A DNA stretch of 64,000 nt from Ruminococcus sp. (GCA_013911065.1 JACERV010000026.1:1-64000); one strand, 5' to 3'. Counted from the first letter of the stretch, positions 33,126 through 44,181 are shown. The notes: generated by a model from the letters alone, not told the origin. Made by a program: numbers and translations.

Positions 33126-36100
33126 TTACTCTTCTCCGCCTAAGCCATTTCTCGCCTTTTTAAGTTCCAGCTCTTCTCTTAGTTCGAAGATTCTTGCCTG
33201 CCGTTTCTTCATATTCTTTGTATAAAGTATTAATATGAGTAATGCAAGCAGCATCAGTAAGAAATGAAGGATACAGCAAGCGTGGTCATCGAGGTCTGTA
33301 TTTGCCAACGGTGTCTCTGTGTCTTCTATTGGTGTCAGCTCATAACTGCCGTCTTCATTTTCTGTTACTTCAGCATCTATTGCTCCTGCCGGTGTTTGGG
33401 TCGGCGGAATCACTACTGTAGGTGCCGCAGGTATAAGTGCTCCCGGTGTTGGTACTGCCGGAGCTGCCGGTGCGGCTGGAGTAACCGATGTTACTGGTGT
33501 TACAGGTGATGTTGGCGTAGTAGGTGTTGTTGGCTCTGTTGGTGTTACAGGCACTTCTATCTCTTCCCCTGTCCATACTCCTGTTACTGTTACATCAGAA
33601 TCTCCCATAATTCCGCTGTTGGGGTCATTCCATTCACCGAATGTGTAACTTCCGTTCCTGTTGCCATTCGCATCGTGAGTGTAGACTACTGTTGCCGGCA
33701 TTTCATTGTCAATTGTATACTCCTGACCATTTACAAGACCGGTTATGCTGGCTGGTAATCCAGGTACTATTACATTTCCAGCTTCGTCATACAGTGTGGT
33801 GCCTTCTGGTAAACCGCTCCAGCTGTAGATTATGTTGTGGGATGCCACTGCAGTCTCTGTAAAGCTCCATGTACCTCTGATGGTCATATCTGATGTAATG
33901 CTGCTTCCCGGCTTTGTATCCCAGCCGCCGAAAGTGTATGCTCCATTTACATTTCCATATGCATCATGGGTTGTTACTGTGTAACCATTTGAGAACTTGC
34001 TATCCACTTCGTATGGTGCGTTATTGATATAAGCTTTTGTGTCTGTCGGCAATGTCTGTGCATAAGCTCCACCCGGTATATCACCTGACCACTGGTAGGT
34101 AATGTTCCATGTGTTAACTTCTACATTTCCTGCTGCCCATACACCTGTTACCGTTACATCATCATCTCCCATAATTCCGTTATTCGGATCATTCCAGTTA
34201 CTCAATGTGTAACTCTGGTTTATGTTACCATATGCATCATGAGTGTAAACGACCTTTGGCATTTCATTGTCAATGATGTATTCCTGGCCATTTCTAAGGC
34301 CCGTTAAGCTTGCTGGTAAAACAGGTACTACTACATTTCCGGCTCCGTCATACAGTGTGGTGCCTTCCGGCAAACCGCTCCAGCTATAATTTACATTGCG
34401 AAGTGGCTTATAAGTTACTGTAAACTCTAAATCATCTGCCGGCATACCATTCTCACCGCTGCTGATGGATGCATAATCCATTGTGTATCCGTCAATTGCC
34501 GGTGACTGAACTGAGAATGCTTCTCCAACTGCAAATTCGCCTGTATAGTCAGGTGCTGCGGTTGCTGATGTTCCACTGTATACATAGTGGATTGTCAGAG
34601 TATATAATCTTTCTACCGGTATCCCGCCAGTTGTACCTTCCTCTGGCTCCGGTGTCTCATCTGAAGTACCTGTTGCTGTATTCGTAATGGTCTTTCCAGA
34701 ATCTGCTCTTGTCACCTCATAACTGCAATTTATAGTAACAGATTTGCCCGGTGCAAGCTGGCCAATCAATACTGTACTTCCATCAACCGTGTATCCATCA
34801 CCTTCGGCGAATACTACATTTCCAGATGCATTTGAAAGCTGATCTGAAATCACTAAATTATTTAATGTAGTATTTCCGTCATTTGCCACCTTAATCTGAT
34901 ACTGGATGGTATCTCCAATGTGGTAGAGCTCCTGCTCATCAAGGATAGACTTGGTGACATTCATACTTGGGTTTTTGGTTTCTACCGGTATCGGTGTTTC
35001 AGGATTCTGCGGGTCAGTTCCATCTGCTTTTACAATGGCAACATTCATGAGTCCCTCACCATTGTCAATATCTGCCTGAGTTACTGTGTATTCTGCATTT
35101 ACTGTGACTGTGGTTCCTACCGTAAGTCTGTCAATCTTTGCCACACCATTTTCAACAGTATAGCCGCTTCCCGGCAGAATTACCGCTCCACTGAGCCCTT
35201 CCTCAACTGTTATGTTTCTCTGGGTTACATTTCCGGCATTCGTTACCTTAATTTCAAAAATTGCCGTATCGTCTGCCTTAAATGCTCCCTCCTCTCCGGT
35301 GCCTTGATTTGTCACTTCCTTAGAGGTTACTATTTCAGGTTTCTGTGTATCCGTTGGTACGTCCACTGAAGGATTCTGCGGCTCTGGCTGGTTTTCACCT
35401 GGTACAGTTACCGCTGCTACATTTTTTACGCCACCATTGTCTACATCCTCCTGAGTTACTTTATACCGGGCATATACAACGGTACTGGTATTTGGTGCCA
35501 TATTTGTAATAACTGCACTTCCATCTTCTTCTACTGTATACCCTGTTCCACTTGTAATTACTGCGCCTTCTAACTGGTCAGCTACTGTGATATTCTTTAA
35601 TGTGGTATTTCCAGTATTTGTTACTGTGATAGTAAATGTTGCTGTCTCATCTGCCTTGAACGCTCCGTTTTCACCTGTTCCATTATTGCTGACAGCCTTC
35701 ACTGCCGTAAATGCCGGTGCTTTTGTTTCTGGAGTAATAGGCGTTGGCTCACTTGGTGTTGGTTCTTCGGTTCCTGGGGCTGTCGCTGTTGCGATGTTAT
35801 TGATCTCTTCTCCCTTATCTACATCAGCCTGTGTAACTGTGTAGGAAGCCGCCAGTGTTTTGCTTTCCTTTGGCTCCAGTTTCTCAATGACTGCCTCAGC
35901 AGAATTGGTACTATCAAAGGTCGCACCTGTGAGGGTTTCGTTCACCGGAATATTTTCCAGCGTTACATTACCGCTGTTGGTTACGGTAATTGTATAATAT
36001 GCTACATCTCCTGCTTTATAGGTTCCATTTTCACCAGTTCCCAATGTTCCGGCTGTGACTTCTTTAGCTACTGTCACCTCTGGATTCTTATCTTCAGGGG

Positions 36101-39100
36101 TAATTGGAGTCGGTTCACTTGGCGTTGGTTCTTCAGTTCCAGGTGCTGTCGCTGTTGCCACATTGTTTATAACCTCTCCCCTATCCACATCTGCCTGTGT
36201 CACTGTGTAGGAGGCTGCCAGTGTTGTACTTTCCTTTGGCTCCAGTTTCACAATAACTGCCTCAGCGGAGTTAGTACTATCAAAGGTTGCACCTGTGAGA
36301 GTCTCGTTCACCGGAATATTTTCCAGCGTCACATTACCACTGTTGGTTACGGTAATTGTATAATGCGCTACATCTCCTGCCTTATAGGTTCCGTTTTCAC
36401 CTGTTCCTTCCGTTCCTGCTGTAACTTTTTTGGTCACTGTCACCTCTGGATTCTTATCTTCAGGGGTAATCGGAGTCGGCTCACTTGGTGTTGGTTCTTC
36501 AGTTCCAGGTGCTGTCGCTGTTGCCACGTTATTGATAACCTCTCCCTTATCCACATCTGCCTGTGTCACTGTGTAGGAGGCTGCCAGTGTTGTACTTTCC
36601 TTTGGCTCCAGTTTCTCGATAACTGCCTCAGCGGAGTTAGTACTATCAAAGGTTGCACCTGCAAGAGTTTCGTTCACCGGGATATTTTCCAGTGTCACAT
36701 TGCCACTGTTGGTTACGGTAATTGTATAATGTGCTACATCTCCTGCTTTGTAAGTTCCGTTTTCACCTGTTCCCGCTGTTCCTTCTGTGATTTCTTTGGT
36801 CACTGTTACCTCTGGACTCTTATCTTCAGGGGTAATCGGAGTCGGTTCACTTGGTGTTGGTTCTTCGGTTCCCGGTGCTGTCGCTGTGGCAATATTATTA
36901 ATCACTTCACCCTTATCCACATCTGCCTGTGTCACTGTGTAGGAGGCTGCCAGTGTTGTACTTTCCGTTGGCCTCAGTTCCGCAATGACTGCCTCAGCAG
37001 AGTTAGTACTATCAAAGGTTGCACCTGTAAGCATTTCATTCACCGGAATGTTTTCCAGTGTTACATTACCACTGTTGGTTACGGTAATTGTGTAATGTGC
37101 AACTTCTCCTGCTTTGTAGGTTCCATTTTCACCAGTTCCCGATGTGCCTGCTGTGATTTCTTTGGTCACTGTTACCTCTGGCTTCTTATCCTCAGGGGTA
37201 ATCGGAGTCGGTTCACTTGGTGTTGGTTCTTCGGTTCCCGGTACAGTTGCTGTCGCAACGTTATTGATCTCTTCTCCCTTATCTACATCTGCCTGTGTCA
37301 CTGTGTAAGAGGCTGCCAATGTAGTACTTTCCTTTGGCTCCAGCTTCGCAATAATTGCCTCTGCAGCGTTGGTACTATCAAAGGTTGCACCTATAAGGGT
37401 TTCATTCACCGGAATGTTTTCCAGTGTTACATTACCACTGTTCGTTACGGTAATTGTATACTGTGCTACATCTCCTGCCTTGTAAGTTCCATTTTCCCCA
37501 GTTCCTTGCGTTCCTGCCTTAACAGCTTTTGCCACTGTCAATGCCGGGTTCTTTGTTTCCGGAGTTACAGGAGTTGGGTTACTGGGCACTGGATTGGTAG
37601 TTCCCGGTACTGTTGCTGCTGCAATGTTGTTAATCACTTCACCTTTATTCACATCTGTCTGGGTTACTGTATAGGAAGCTGCTAATGTCACACTTTGCTG
37701 TGGCTCCAGTTTAGCAATACTTTCTGCAGCAGTTCCGGTTGCGTCAAAGGTTGCTCCTGGCAATGTTTCTTCTACCGGGATATTTTCCAGTGTTACATTA
37801 CCATTATTGGTTACTGTAATTGTATAGTGTGCAACTTCTCCTGCTTTATAGGTTCCGTCTTCACCGGTCCCGCCAGTTCCCTGTGTGATTTCCTTCTTAA
37901 CTGTAACTGCCGGATTTTTAGGTTCCGGATAGGTTGGGGTAGGGTTGCTTGGAGTCGGTTCTTCGGTTCCTGGTGCAGTTGCTGTTGCAATATTGTTAAT
38001 CACTTCACCTTTATCCACATCTGCCTGCGTCACTGTGTAGGAGGCTGCTAATGCAGCACTTTCCTGCGGCTCCAGTTTTGCGATAGATGCGGTATCCGTT
38101 CCAGTTGTATCAAAGGTTGCACCTGCAAGAGTTTCATTCACCGGAATATCTTCCAGTGTTACATTACCTGTATTTGTCACTGTAATTGTATAATGTGCAA
38201 CTTCTCCTGCCTTATAAGTTCCGTTTAAACCAGTTCCGGCCGTATCCTCTGTGATTTTCTTTGTCACTGTGACTTCCGGATTTTTCTTTTCCGGGGTAAT
38301 CGGGGTCGGCTCACTTGGTGTAGGCTCCTCAGTTCCCGGTACAGTTGCTGTTGCAACGTTATTAACTACTTCTCCCTTATCTACATCTGCCTGTGTCACT
38401 GTGTAGGAAGCTGCTAATGCAGCACTTTCCTGTGGTGCCAGTTTTGCAATAGATGCTGTATCTGTTCCAGTTGTGTCAAAGGTTGTTCCTGGGAGAGTTT
38501 CATTCACCGGAATGTTTTCCAGTGTTACATTACCTGTATTGGTTACTGTAATTGTGTAGTGCGCAACATCTCCTGCTTTATAAGTTCCGTCCGCGCCATT
38601 CCCGGAGGTTCCTTCTGTAATCTTCTTCGTTACTGTTACTGCTGGTTTTACTTTCTCTACATGAACAGTAACTTCCCCTGATTCTGTGGGGTCTGTTCCC
38701 GGAGCTTTCACAGTTGCCGTATTGGTGATAGTACCCTGTGCATCAACATCTGCCTGTGTTACAGTATATTCTGCTTTGACAACTACGTCTTCTCCTTTTG
38801 CAAGTTTTGCTATCTCTGCGGTTCCATTTTCATTGATGCTATATGCATTGCCATTAGCAACAATCTGAACTGCTCCGGTTCCGCCATTTAAGATATCAGA
38901 TACCGTTACATTTTCAATATCAAATTTGCTGTTGTTTGTAACTGTGATATCAAACTTCGCGGTTTCACCTGCCTTGAATGCACCATTCTCTCCAGTGCCT
39001 TCATTTGTAAGGCTCTTCGTAATACTGAAGTCAGGTGATTCTATTGTAAAGGTTCCAGGTGTAAAGTTAAGTGTGTAGTTGGAAGCCTTGAACGAACCGT

Positions 39101-42100
39101 TATCGGTCAGATTAAGCGTACCTTGACCGATTTCGTATGTTTTAGCCGTCTCACCAGGCTCCCTGCTTACGTTTCCTGTAAATGCAGCCGTTTCGCCGTT
39201 TACAGCACTATCTTTTGTTACCTGATAAGTTAATGAGGGATCTGTCTGTCCAAGCCCCTTGCCATTATCAACTGCCTTAACCTCTATTACTGCCGGTGTT
39301 ACTTGCAATGTTCCTGGCATGTAGATAACATTCTCGTAGTTGTCAGTCACATTAACAATCTGACCGCTTTGATTTCTTATTATTACACTGGCGATTTCAT
39401 TTGTCTTACTTCCCACATCTGTAATTTGAGAAGTATCTTTCATAAGTATCATTGAGATGGTGTCTCCTGCTGTTAATCCAGAAACACTCTTGTATCCACT
39501 TGCTTTCAAAGCTTCTCCGTTGTAAACCTGCTGCGCGTCTTTTGCTGTAATAATAAGTGGAGTCACATTTTTAACAATCTTCAATGTGCCTGGTACATAA
39601 GTAATATCGTAGTTGGTAGTCTGTGATACTGCCGACTCCGGCTTAAATGTAATCGGATAATCACCTGCGGGACTTACTTTTCCTGCGGTTGTGCTTAATT
39701 CCGGTGCTACATTAATACCATCCAGCGTCTCGTTATTTACTAAACCTGACACCTGATAGGTAAGAGACGGATTATCCAAACCATATTGTTTTGCCTTATT
39801 ATCTGCAGTTATTGTAACAACTACTCTTTTTACAGTAAGCATTCCATCCTGTTTATTGATGGTATATTTTCCTGTTACATCAGTCGTAGTTCCATCACCA
39901 TTATCATGTATAATCTTCACGCTGCTGACAGTATTTGCTGATGTACCGGCATTTGTAATGCTGCCGCTTATAGTTGCTATTAAGGAATCACCTTCTGCTA
40001 AAGCACTTTCAGGGCTCACACTATAACCAGATGCTGTCAGTGCTGTTCCGTCATAATACTTCTCTGCACTGTCTGCTGTAACTGTAATAGGTGTTTTACT
40101 CTTAAAGTGTGCTACAAACGTAGCGGCTGCATAAAGACCATTTACTTTTGCGTAATTGTTAATAACTGCAGCACTCAGCTCCTTGTCTGTAGATATTACC
40201 TGCTGTGAACCTTGTAATGTCCATCCTGTAAAGTAATATCCATCAGCCGCAGCAGCTGTGGAACGTGTACCTGAAAGATTTCCGGTAACTGCCAGAACAC
40301 TGTCTTTAGCCGGACTTACCGTACCTGCTGCTGTATTTTCGGAAATATACTGAATATCTACTTTATTTTCTTTCCATGTTGCATAAAGAATATTGGTATC
40401 CGCAGTATATTGTTCCAAATTATCAATCTGGATTGTGCTGCCTGGCTGAACCTTCGTTCCTGTTCCATCAGCCTTTGTATTCCAGCTATCAAAGGTGTAA
40501 CCTGTACGAGTACTGCCATTTGCTGCTGCTGTTATTCTGCTGTTCTCCAGACTGGTGATAACCGAACTTTGTGTATTATTATTTGAATCGATTCCTCCAT
40601 TATAGTCATATATCAGCTTTGTCGTTGCTGCTTTCTTCGCCCATTGTGCTGTCAGAGTCACATTGGCATTTGAAATCTGAACCAGACTTCCCGGATAATA
40701 AACTTTATTATCTGAACTTGACTTCCATCCGATAAATACTTCCCCTGTTGGAGCTGTCAGTCCATTGTTTGACGCTGCCGGAGCCTTCGCCCCGTCTGTA
40801 TAAGTGTTGGAATCCACAGGGACGGTTCCACTTCCTCTGCCCGCATTATATTTAACCTGATAGGACGGTCCGCCAACCCATGTAGCATAAATTTTCATAT
40901 TTGATATAATCTGCTGGTCAAAGCTGAAAGGTGTTCCATCTTCTTTTACCCAGCCTGCAAATATTTTACCAGCCATTGTCGGCGGTTCAAGAGCAGTTAC
41001 CTTCTCTCCCGCTTTTATGGTCTGCTGTGTACCGAATGGTATATCTGTATCTGTGTAGAATTCTACAGTAAATTCCGGTGCTATCCATTTTGCATAGATT
41101 GTCACACCTGCTGCCGGCATAACACCGCTAAAGTCGTACTCTTGCGTAAGGCTTGCGTCTGCATACCACCCGTCAAATGTATAGTAATCTGCCAACCCTG
41201 ACGGACGAGGCGGTACATAACCCGCTTTAGAGTTAAGGGGTTCTTCATATTTCACACTATCCTGCTTTTCTACCTTATTGTAATTGTAGTAAGCAAAGTT
41301 ATAAGAGTTTCTTGTATAGCGTACTCTCAGGTTAGAATTTGATAATGAAACAGAACCACCAGCACTTGCGTTTCTCCATGTCCTGCCATCAGTGCTGTAC
41401 TCTGATATGGTAAAGCCATTATATTTATTCGTAAAAGTAAATGAACCATTACCGCTTGCACTTGTAGTATTCGCTGCCTGAGCGGAATAAGTTCCATCCA
41501 ACTGCTGTTTATAATGTGAAATAGTAGTGCCGGAATTAAGACTGGTCTGCTTAAAATTAATTGTCGTACCTGATATAGGGAAAATGAAAGCATCCAGGAA
41601 TGTCATATAAGTTGTAGAACTTCCATTCTGATAATTCCAGCCGAAAGTATTCGGCCATGTATATCCGTTTGCTTCCAGTGATGAACCATATAGTCCTGTA
41701 AAGACTATAGATGGATTACTCTCCCAGATTGTATTGCCCCACCAATCCTTGCCTGTTGATCTGTAAAAATTCATCGTCATTAACTGACGGTCATAGTATA
41801 CGTTCAGCACGGTGGTTCCATCGGCCTTTACAGTTACGGAAGTTGACTTTGATCCATTATATTTGAACCCTTCCCAACTCTTGCCCGTATCAGTGCTATT
41901 TGCTGAAACGGTAGCTCCTACATTTGCTGTTCTTGTGATATCTGAACTATCATAGTCATAGGTTTTTTGACTATCTGCCGTGTTTTTATTGTCTGTTATC
42001 TTTTGTTTCCAGTATACAACTGTATAACCAACCTTTTGTGCTGTCCATGTAGCTTTAATGGTTGTATCCGCAGATAATGCATTCCCAAATGAAAATGCCG

Positions 42101-43793
42101 AGCTATTTAATGTCCAATTTTTAAAGGTGTATCCTGGTTTTTTCGGGTCTTCCGGTTTTACTGTTTTCTGACCTGCTGCTACAAACTGAGGATCAATATA
42201 AGACCCGCCGTCCGTATCAAATTTCAGCCAGTAACCCCTTTTTATAATGGGATTCAATGTCATATCCGCTGTAACTGCTATTCCATTGCTTACCGGAGTG
42301 TTTATATTCGTTACATACCAGCCGGTAATAGCCTCATCCGGTCTCACAGCAAATTGGACATTTGTATAATCCAGCCTGTCTCCATTTGCATAAGTCTGTG
42401 TGTAAACAATTTTGCCGTCACCATCTTTATAATATACGTGCCATTCTGTCCTATACTGTGCATACAAATTCACTGTTTTGTCTGCTGTCAGGGTGCCAAC
42501 GTTTCCGAAGGTAAATTTATTTCCGCCTGTCTGAGCTGTATACCATCCGGAGAAAACTTTGCCAGTCACCGCAGGAACCTCTGGTTCCGATACAATCTCA
42601 TTACTTTTTACAATCTGTGTAGCATTTGCAATCTGACTGCCATTTATATCGAAAAAGTTATAAGTAGTTATATATGGAGTGCCCACTGCCCCCACAACAT
42701 AAATAGAAAAACTATCCGCATTTACAGAAACTGTAGTATCTGAGGAATCATTCGCTGCTACTGTAGTGCTAACCGGGTCTGCCGCACTTCTTTCATCTTC
42801 CATGTGGAAAACCTGTAACTTTGAATCCTCTCCGTTTGTAAGGGAAGAACTTGCTGAAACAGTGAAATCCACTGCTACCTGATGCCCTTCTGCCGGTTGA
42901 ATCTCATTGCCCGATTTATCATAGAAGGTAATGTCAAATGCAACCGTCCCATTTACCTCTTTTCCTTCACCAACTACATCCGATATTGCATTGTCAATTT
43001 TAGAAGAGTTTACTGGTTTAATATCTAAAGTAGTCCCGTTTGGAAAAGTACCTTCGGGAGCATTCACATTTACAGTAACCCCACCGTTTGTAAGACTGCC
43101 TGTAATAGGAACAGATGGCTCTTCACTCACTGTTGTTTCACTATTATCCTTTTCCGGTGTATCCTGAGAAACTTCCTTGTATACTGCGGTGATTTCTTTA
43201 TTCTCAGAAACTTCTATCTGATAAGTGAACACATTTCCGTTTACAGCCACTGGAGCAATTACATTGCCATTTTGGTCTTTAACCATGTCAACAGTATGTT
43301 TTCCATCGACAGTAACTTCTGCATTTAACAGAGCGCCCTCTGTATATTTTCCGTCCTCTTCATATGTAACATCTCTCTTTTCACTTCCATCCGTCCAAAT
43401 CTTGATAGAACCACCTTCAACTGCTGGCTTGTGGAATACTACATTATATTCCTGTTCTACATTCTCAGATGGTGTTACCTCCGCAGTCTGATCATTTGGA
43501 TTTGATTGCTCCTCTGCGTCAGAAACCTTTGGCTGTTCACCCAGCACGATCTCCTGTGTAGCAGTTGATCCGGTCTCGCCAGTTCCCTGGGTCCCTGCAT
43601 CCGAATCATTCGTCTCAACATTTGCCTCGCCGGCTCCTTCATCAGCAGTCGGTGGTCCGGCTTGTAAGTCTTCCTGTCCAACTGTATCCTCGCTGGTAGC
43701 CAGCAAAGATGTACCAGATGAATATACAGCACTTGTAGCTACCATAACCACTGCTAAAAGAAGGGCCAGCCAACGCTTAAAATTCTTCTTCAT
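33126..43793 (-). CDS. giant repeat-rich surface protein (InlB-type, MBG, DUF11-type repeats; C-terminal TM)
   Basis: About 3,555 aa. A signal peptide (WLALLLAVVMVATSAVYSS) is followed by a variable acidic region. Next come several Listeria-Bacteroides (InlB B-type) repeats (VFSGWYTAQTGG, YTFKNWTLN, YYTFDGWYAD) and MBG-like domains (SAEKYYDGTALTASGY). About twelve DUF11/DUF7507-type modules follow, eight nearly identical (GTYKAGDVAHYTITVTNSGN). The C-terminal side has a MucBP-like segment and three NYSWSGLPEGTTLYD-type repeats. It ends with a Pro/Thr stalk, one membrane helix (CCILHFLLMLLALLILIL) and a ~30-residue charged tail. There is no LPXTG motif. ATG 43793 follows GGAGAGAGG. The likely role is adhesion. 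Confidence 0.9.
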   Translation of the reverse strand: MKKNFKRWLALLLAVVMVATSAVYSSGTSLLATSEDTVGQEDLQAGPPTADEGAGEANVETNDSDAGTQGTGETGSTATQEIVLGEQPKVSDAEEQSNPNDQTAEVTPSENVEQEYNVVFHKPAVEGGSIKIWTDGSEKRDVTYEEDGKYTEGALLNAEVTVDGKHTVDMVKDQNGNVIAPVAVNGNVFTYQIEVSENKEITAVYKEVSQDTPEKDNSETTVSEEPSVPITGSLTNGGVTVNVNAPEGTFPNGTTLDIKPVNSSKIDNAISDVVGEGKEVNGTVAFDITFYDKSGNEIQPAEGHQVAVDFTVSASSSLTNGEDSKLQVFHMEDERSAADPVSTTVAANDSSDTTVSVNADSFSIYVVGAVGTPYITTYNFFDINGSQIANATQIVKSNEIVSEPEVPAVTGKVFSGWYTAQTGGNKFTFGNVGTLTADKTVNLYAQYRTEWHVYYKDGDGKIVYTQTYANGDRLDYTNVQFAVRPDEAITGWYVTNINTPVSNGIAVTADMTLNPIIKRGYWLKFDTDGGSYIDPQFVAAGQKTVKPEDPKKPGYTFKNWTLNSSAFSFGNALSADTTIKATWTAQKVGYTVVYWKQKITDNKNTADSQKTYDYDSSDITRTANVGATVSANSTDTGKSWEGFKYNGSKSTSVTVKADGTTVLNVYYDRQLMTMNFYRSTGKDWWGNTIWESNPSIVFTGLYGSSLEANGYTWPNTFGWNYQNGSSTTYMTFLDAFIFPISGTTINFKQTSLNSGTTISHYKQQLDGTYSAQAANTTSASGNGSFTFTNKYNGFTISEYSTDGRTWRNASAGGSVSLSNSNLRVRYTRNSYNFAYYNYNKVEKQDSVKYEEPLNSKAGYVPPRPSGLADYYTFDGWYADASLTQEYDFSGVMPAAGVTIYAKWIAPEFTVEFYTDTDIPFGTQQTIKAGEKVTALEPPTMAGKIFAGWVKEDGTPFSFDQQIISNMKIYATWVGGPSYQVKYNAGRGSGTVPVDSNTYTDGAKAPAASNNGLTAPTGEVFIGWKSSSDNKVYYPGSLVQISNANVTLTAQWAKKAATTKLIYDYNGGIDSNNNTQSSVITSLENSRITAAANGSTRTGYTFDSWNTKADGTGTKVQPGSTIQIDNLEQYTADTNILYATWKENKVDIQYISENTAAGTVSPAKDSVLAVTGNLSGTRSTAAAADGYYFTGWTLQGSQQVISTDKELSAAVINNYAKVNGLYAAATFVAHFKSKTPITVTADSAEKYYDGTALTASGYSVSPESALAEGDSLIATISGSITNAGTSANTVSSVKIIHDNGDGTTTDVTGKYTINKQDGMLTVKRVVVTITADNKAKQYGLDNPSLTYQVSGLVNNETLDGINVAPELSTTAGKVSPAGDYPITFKPESAVSQTTNYDITYVPGTLKIVKNVTPLIITAKDAQQVYNGEALKASGYKSVSGLTAGDTISMILMKDTSQITDVGSKTNEIASVIIRNQSGQIVNVTDNYENVIYMPGTLQVTPAVIEVKAVDNGKGLGQTDPSLTYQVTKDSAVNGETAAFTGNVSREPGETAKTYEIGQGTLNLTDNGSFKASNYTLNFTPGTFTIESPDFSITKSLTNEGTGENGAFKAGETAKFDITVTNNSKFDIENVTVSDILNGGTGAVQIVANGNAYSINENGTAEIAKLAKGEDVVVKAEYTVTQADVDAQGTITNTATVKAPGTDPTESGEVTVHVEKVKPAVTVTKKITEGTSGNGADGTYKAGDVAHYTITVTNTGNVTLENIPVNETLPGTTFDTTGTDTASIAKLAPQESAALAASYTVTQADVDKGEVVNNVATATVPGTEEPTPSEPTPITPEKKNPEVTVTKKITEDTAGTGLNGTYKAGEVAHYTITVTNTGNVTLEDIPVNETLAGATFDTTGTDTASIAKLEPQESAALAASYTVTQADVDKGEVINNIATATAPGTEEPTPSNPTPTYPEPKNPAVTVKKEITQGTGGTGEDGTYKAGEVAHYTITVTNNGNVTLENIPVEETLPGATFDATGTAAESIAKLEPQQSVTLAASYTVTQTDVNKGEVINNIAAATVPGTTNPVPSNPTPVTPETKNPALTVAKAVKAGTQGTGENGTYKAGDVAQYTITVTNSGNVTLENIPVNETLIGATFDSTNAAEAIIAKLEPKESTTLAASYTVTQADVDKGEEINNVATATVPGTEEPTPSEPTPITPEDKKPEVTVTKEITAGTSGTGENGTYKAGEVAHYTITVTNSGNVTLENIPVNEMLTGATFDSTNSAEAVIAELRPTESTTLAASYTVTQADVDKGEVINNIATATAPGTEEPTPSEPTPITPEDKSPEVTVTKEITEGTAGTGENGTYKAGDVAHYTITVTNSGNVTLENIPVNETLAGATFDSTNSAEAVIEKLEPKESTTLAASYTVTQADVDKGEVINNVATATAPGTEEPTPSEPTPITPEDKNPEVTVTKKVTAGTEGTGENGTYKAGDVAHYTITVTNSGNVTLENIPVNETLTGATFDSTNSAEAVIVKLEPKESTTLAASYTVTQADVDRGEVINNVATATAPGTEEPTPSEPTPITPEDKNPEVTVAKEVTAGTLGTGENGTYKAGDVAYYTITVTNSGNVTLENIPVNETLTGATFDSTNSAEAVIEKLEPKESKTLAASYTVTQADVDKGEEINNIATATAPGTEEPTPSEPTPITPETKAPAFTAVKAVSNNGTGENGAFKADETATFTITVTNTGNTTLKNITVADQLEGAVITSGTGYTVEEDGSAVITNMAPNTSTVVYARYKVTQEDVDNGGVKNVAAVTVPGENQPEPQNPSVDVPTDTQKPEIVTSKEVTNQGTGEEGAFKADDTAIFEIKVTNAGNVTQRNITVEEGLSGAVILPGSGYTVENGVAKIDRLTVGTTVTVNAEYTVTQADIDNGEGLMNVAIVKADGTDPQNPETPIPVETKNPSMNVTKSILDEQELYHIGDTIQYQIKVANDGNTTLNNLVISDQLSNASGNVVFAEGDGYTVDGSTVLIGQLAPGKSVTINCSYEVTRADSGKTITNTATGTSDETPEPEEGTTGGIPVERLYTLTIHYVYSGTSATAAPDYTGEFAVGEAFSVQSPAIDGYTMDYASISSGENGMPADDLEFTVTYKPLRNVNYSWSGLPEGTTLYDGAGNVVVPVLPASLTGLRNGQEYIIDNEMPKVVYTHDAYGNINQSYTLSNWNDPNNGIMGDDDVTVTGVWAAGNVEVNTWNITYQWSGDIPGGAYAQTLPTDTKAYINNAPYEVDSKFSNGYTVTTHDAYGNVNGAYTFGGWDTKPGSSITSDMTIRGTWSFTETAVASHNIIYSWSGLPEGTTLYDEAGNVIVPGLPASITGLVNGQEYTIDNEMPATVVYTHDANGNRNGSYTFGEWNDPNSGIMGDSDVTVTGVWTGEEIEVPVTPTEPTTPTTPTSPVTPVTSVTPAAPAAPAVPTPGALIPAAPTVVIPPTQTPAGAIDAEVTENEDGSYELTPIEDTETPLANTDLDDHACCILHFLLMLLALLILILYTKNMKKRQARIFELREELELKKARNGLGGEE
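35735..38662 (-). repeat. eight 366-bp tandem repeats inside the surface-protein gene
   Basis: Landmark sequences such as GGTAATCGGAGTCGG recur every 366 bp (36101, 36467, 36833, 37199, 37565...), that is 122 codons per module. Neighbouring units differ by only a few bases in places, so copy number may vary and short-read assemblies may collapse here. Confidence 0.9.
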
Positions 43794-43980
43794 AGTCCTC
43801 TCTCCTTCCATTTTAATTCATTGCTCTATTATTAAAATCAAAAACCCTTAAAATATTCTTGAATACGCTCAACTTGAAGGATTTACAGATTGATAAGTTA
43901 CATATATAAAGAGAGGCCTTGAATGTAAAAGGGGTCAAATTTTTTATACTTTTTTAACTTTTTGCCAGAAAAGCATAAAA

Positions 43981-44016
43981 GAGTGTGAATCCTTAATACC
44001 TTCAGGATTCACACTC
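43981..44016 (-). terminator. hairpin between the coiled-coil remnant and the giant gene
   Basis: A perfect 13-bp stem GAGTGTGAATCCT/AGGATTCACACTC followed on the minus strand by TTTTATG. It corresponds in position to the hairpin after the intact coiled-coil gene (50744-50784). Confidence 0.7.
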
Positions 44017-44043
44017 TCCTTATATATGTATATATTCAGTTAA

Positions 44044-44181
44044 TTATGAAACTTTACCTTGTTCTAATTTATGAACCCTTTCCTGTAAATTTGATACATT
44101 TTTAGATAGCAGATTCACTGTATCATAATCAATTTTAATGGTTAAAATTCCAAACTTATCAGATTTATTTGTGACTATTTT
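44044..44181 (-). pseudogene. 3' remnant of a coiled-coil repeat gene (paralogue of 50804-51475)
   Basis: The last ~45 codons of a paralogue of the coiled-coil protein at 50.8 kb: KIDYDTVNLLSKNVSNL here against KIDHDTVNLLSENVSNL there. The same downstream TTAATTATGA context and terminator hairpin follow. The repeat region and start are gone; a TAG closes the frame upstream. The sequences are similar, not identical, so the duplication is old. Confidence 0.75.

Noticed and set aside
36363-38051. 440-aa and 118-aa Cys-rich plus-strand ORFs
   Set aside because: Periodic antisense of the 366-bp repeats in the surface-protein gene; no start signals.
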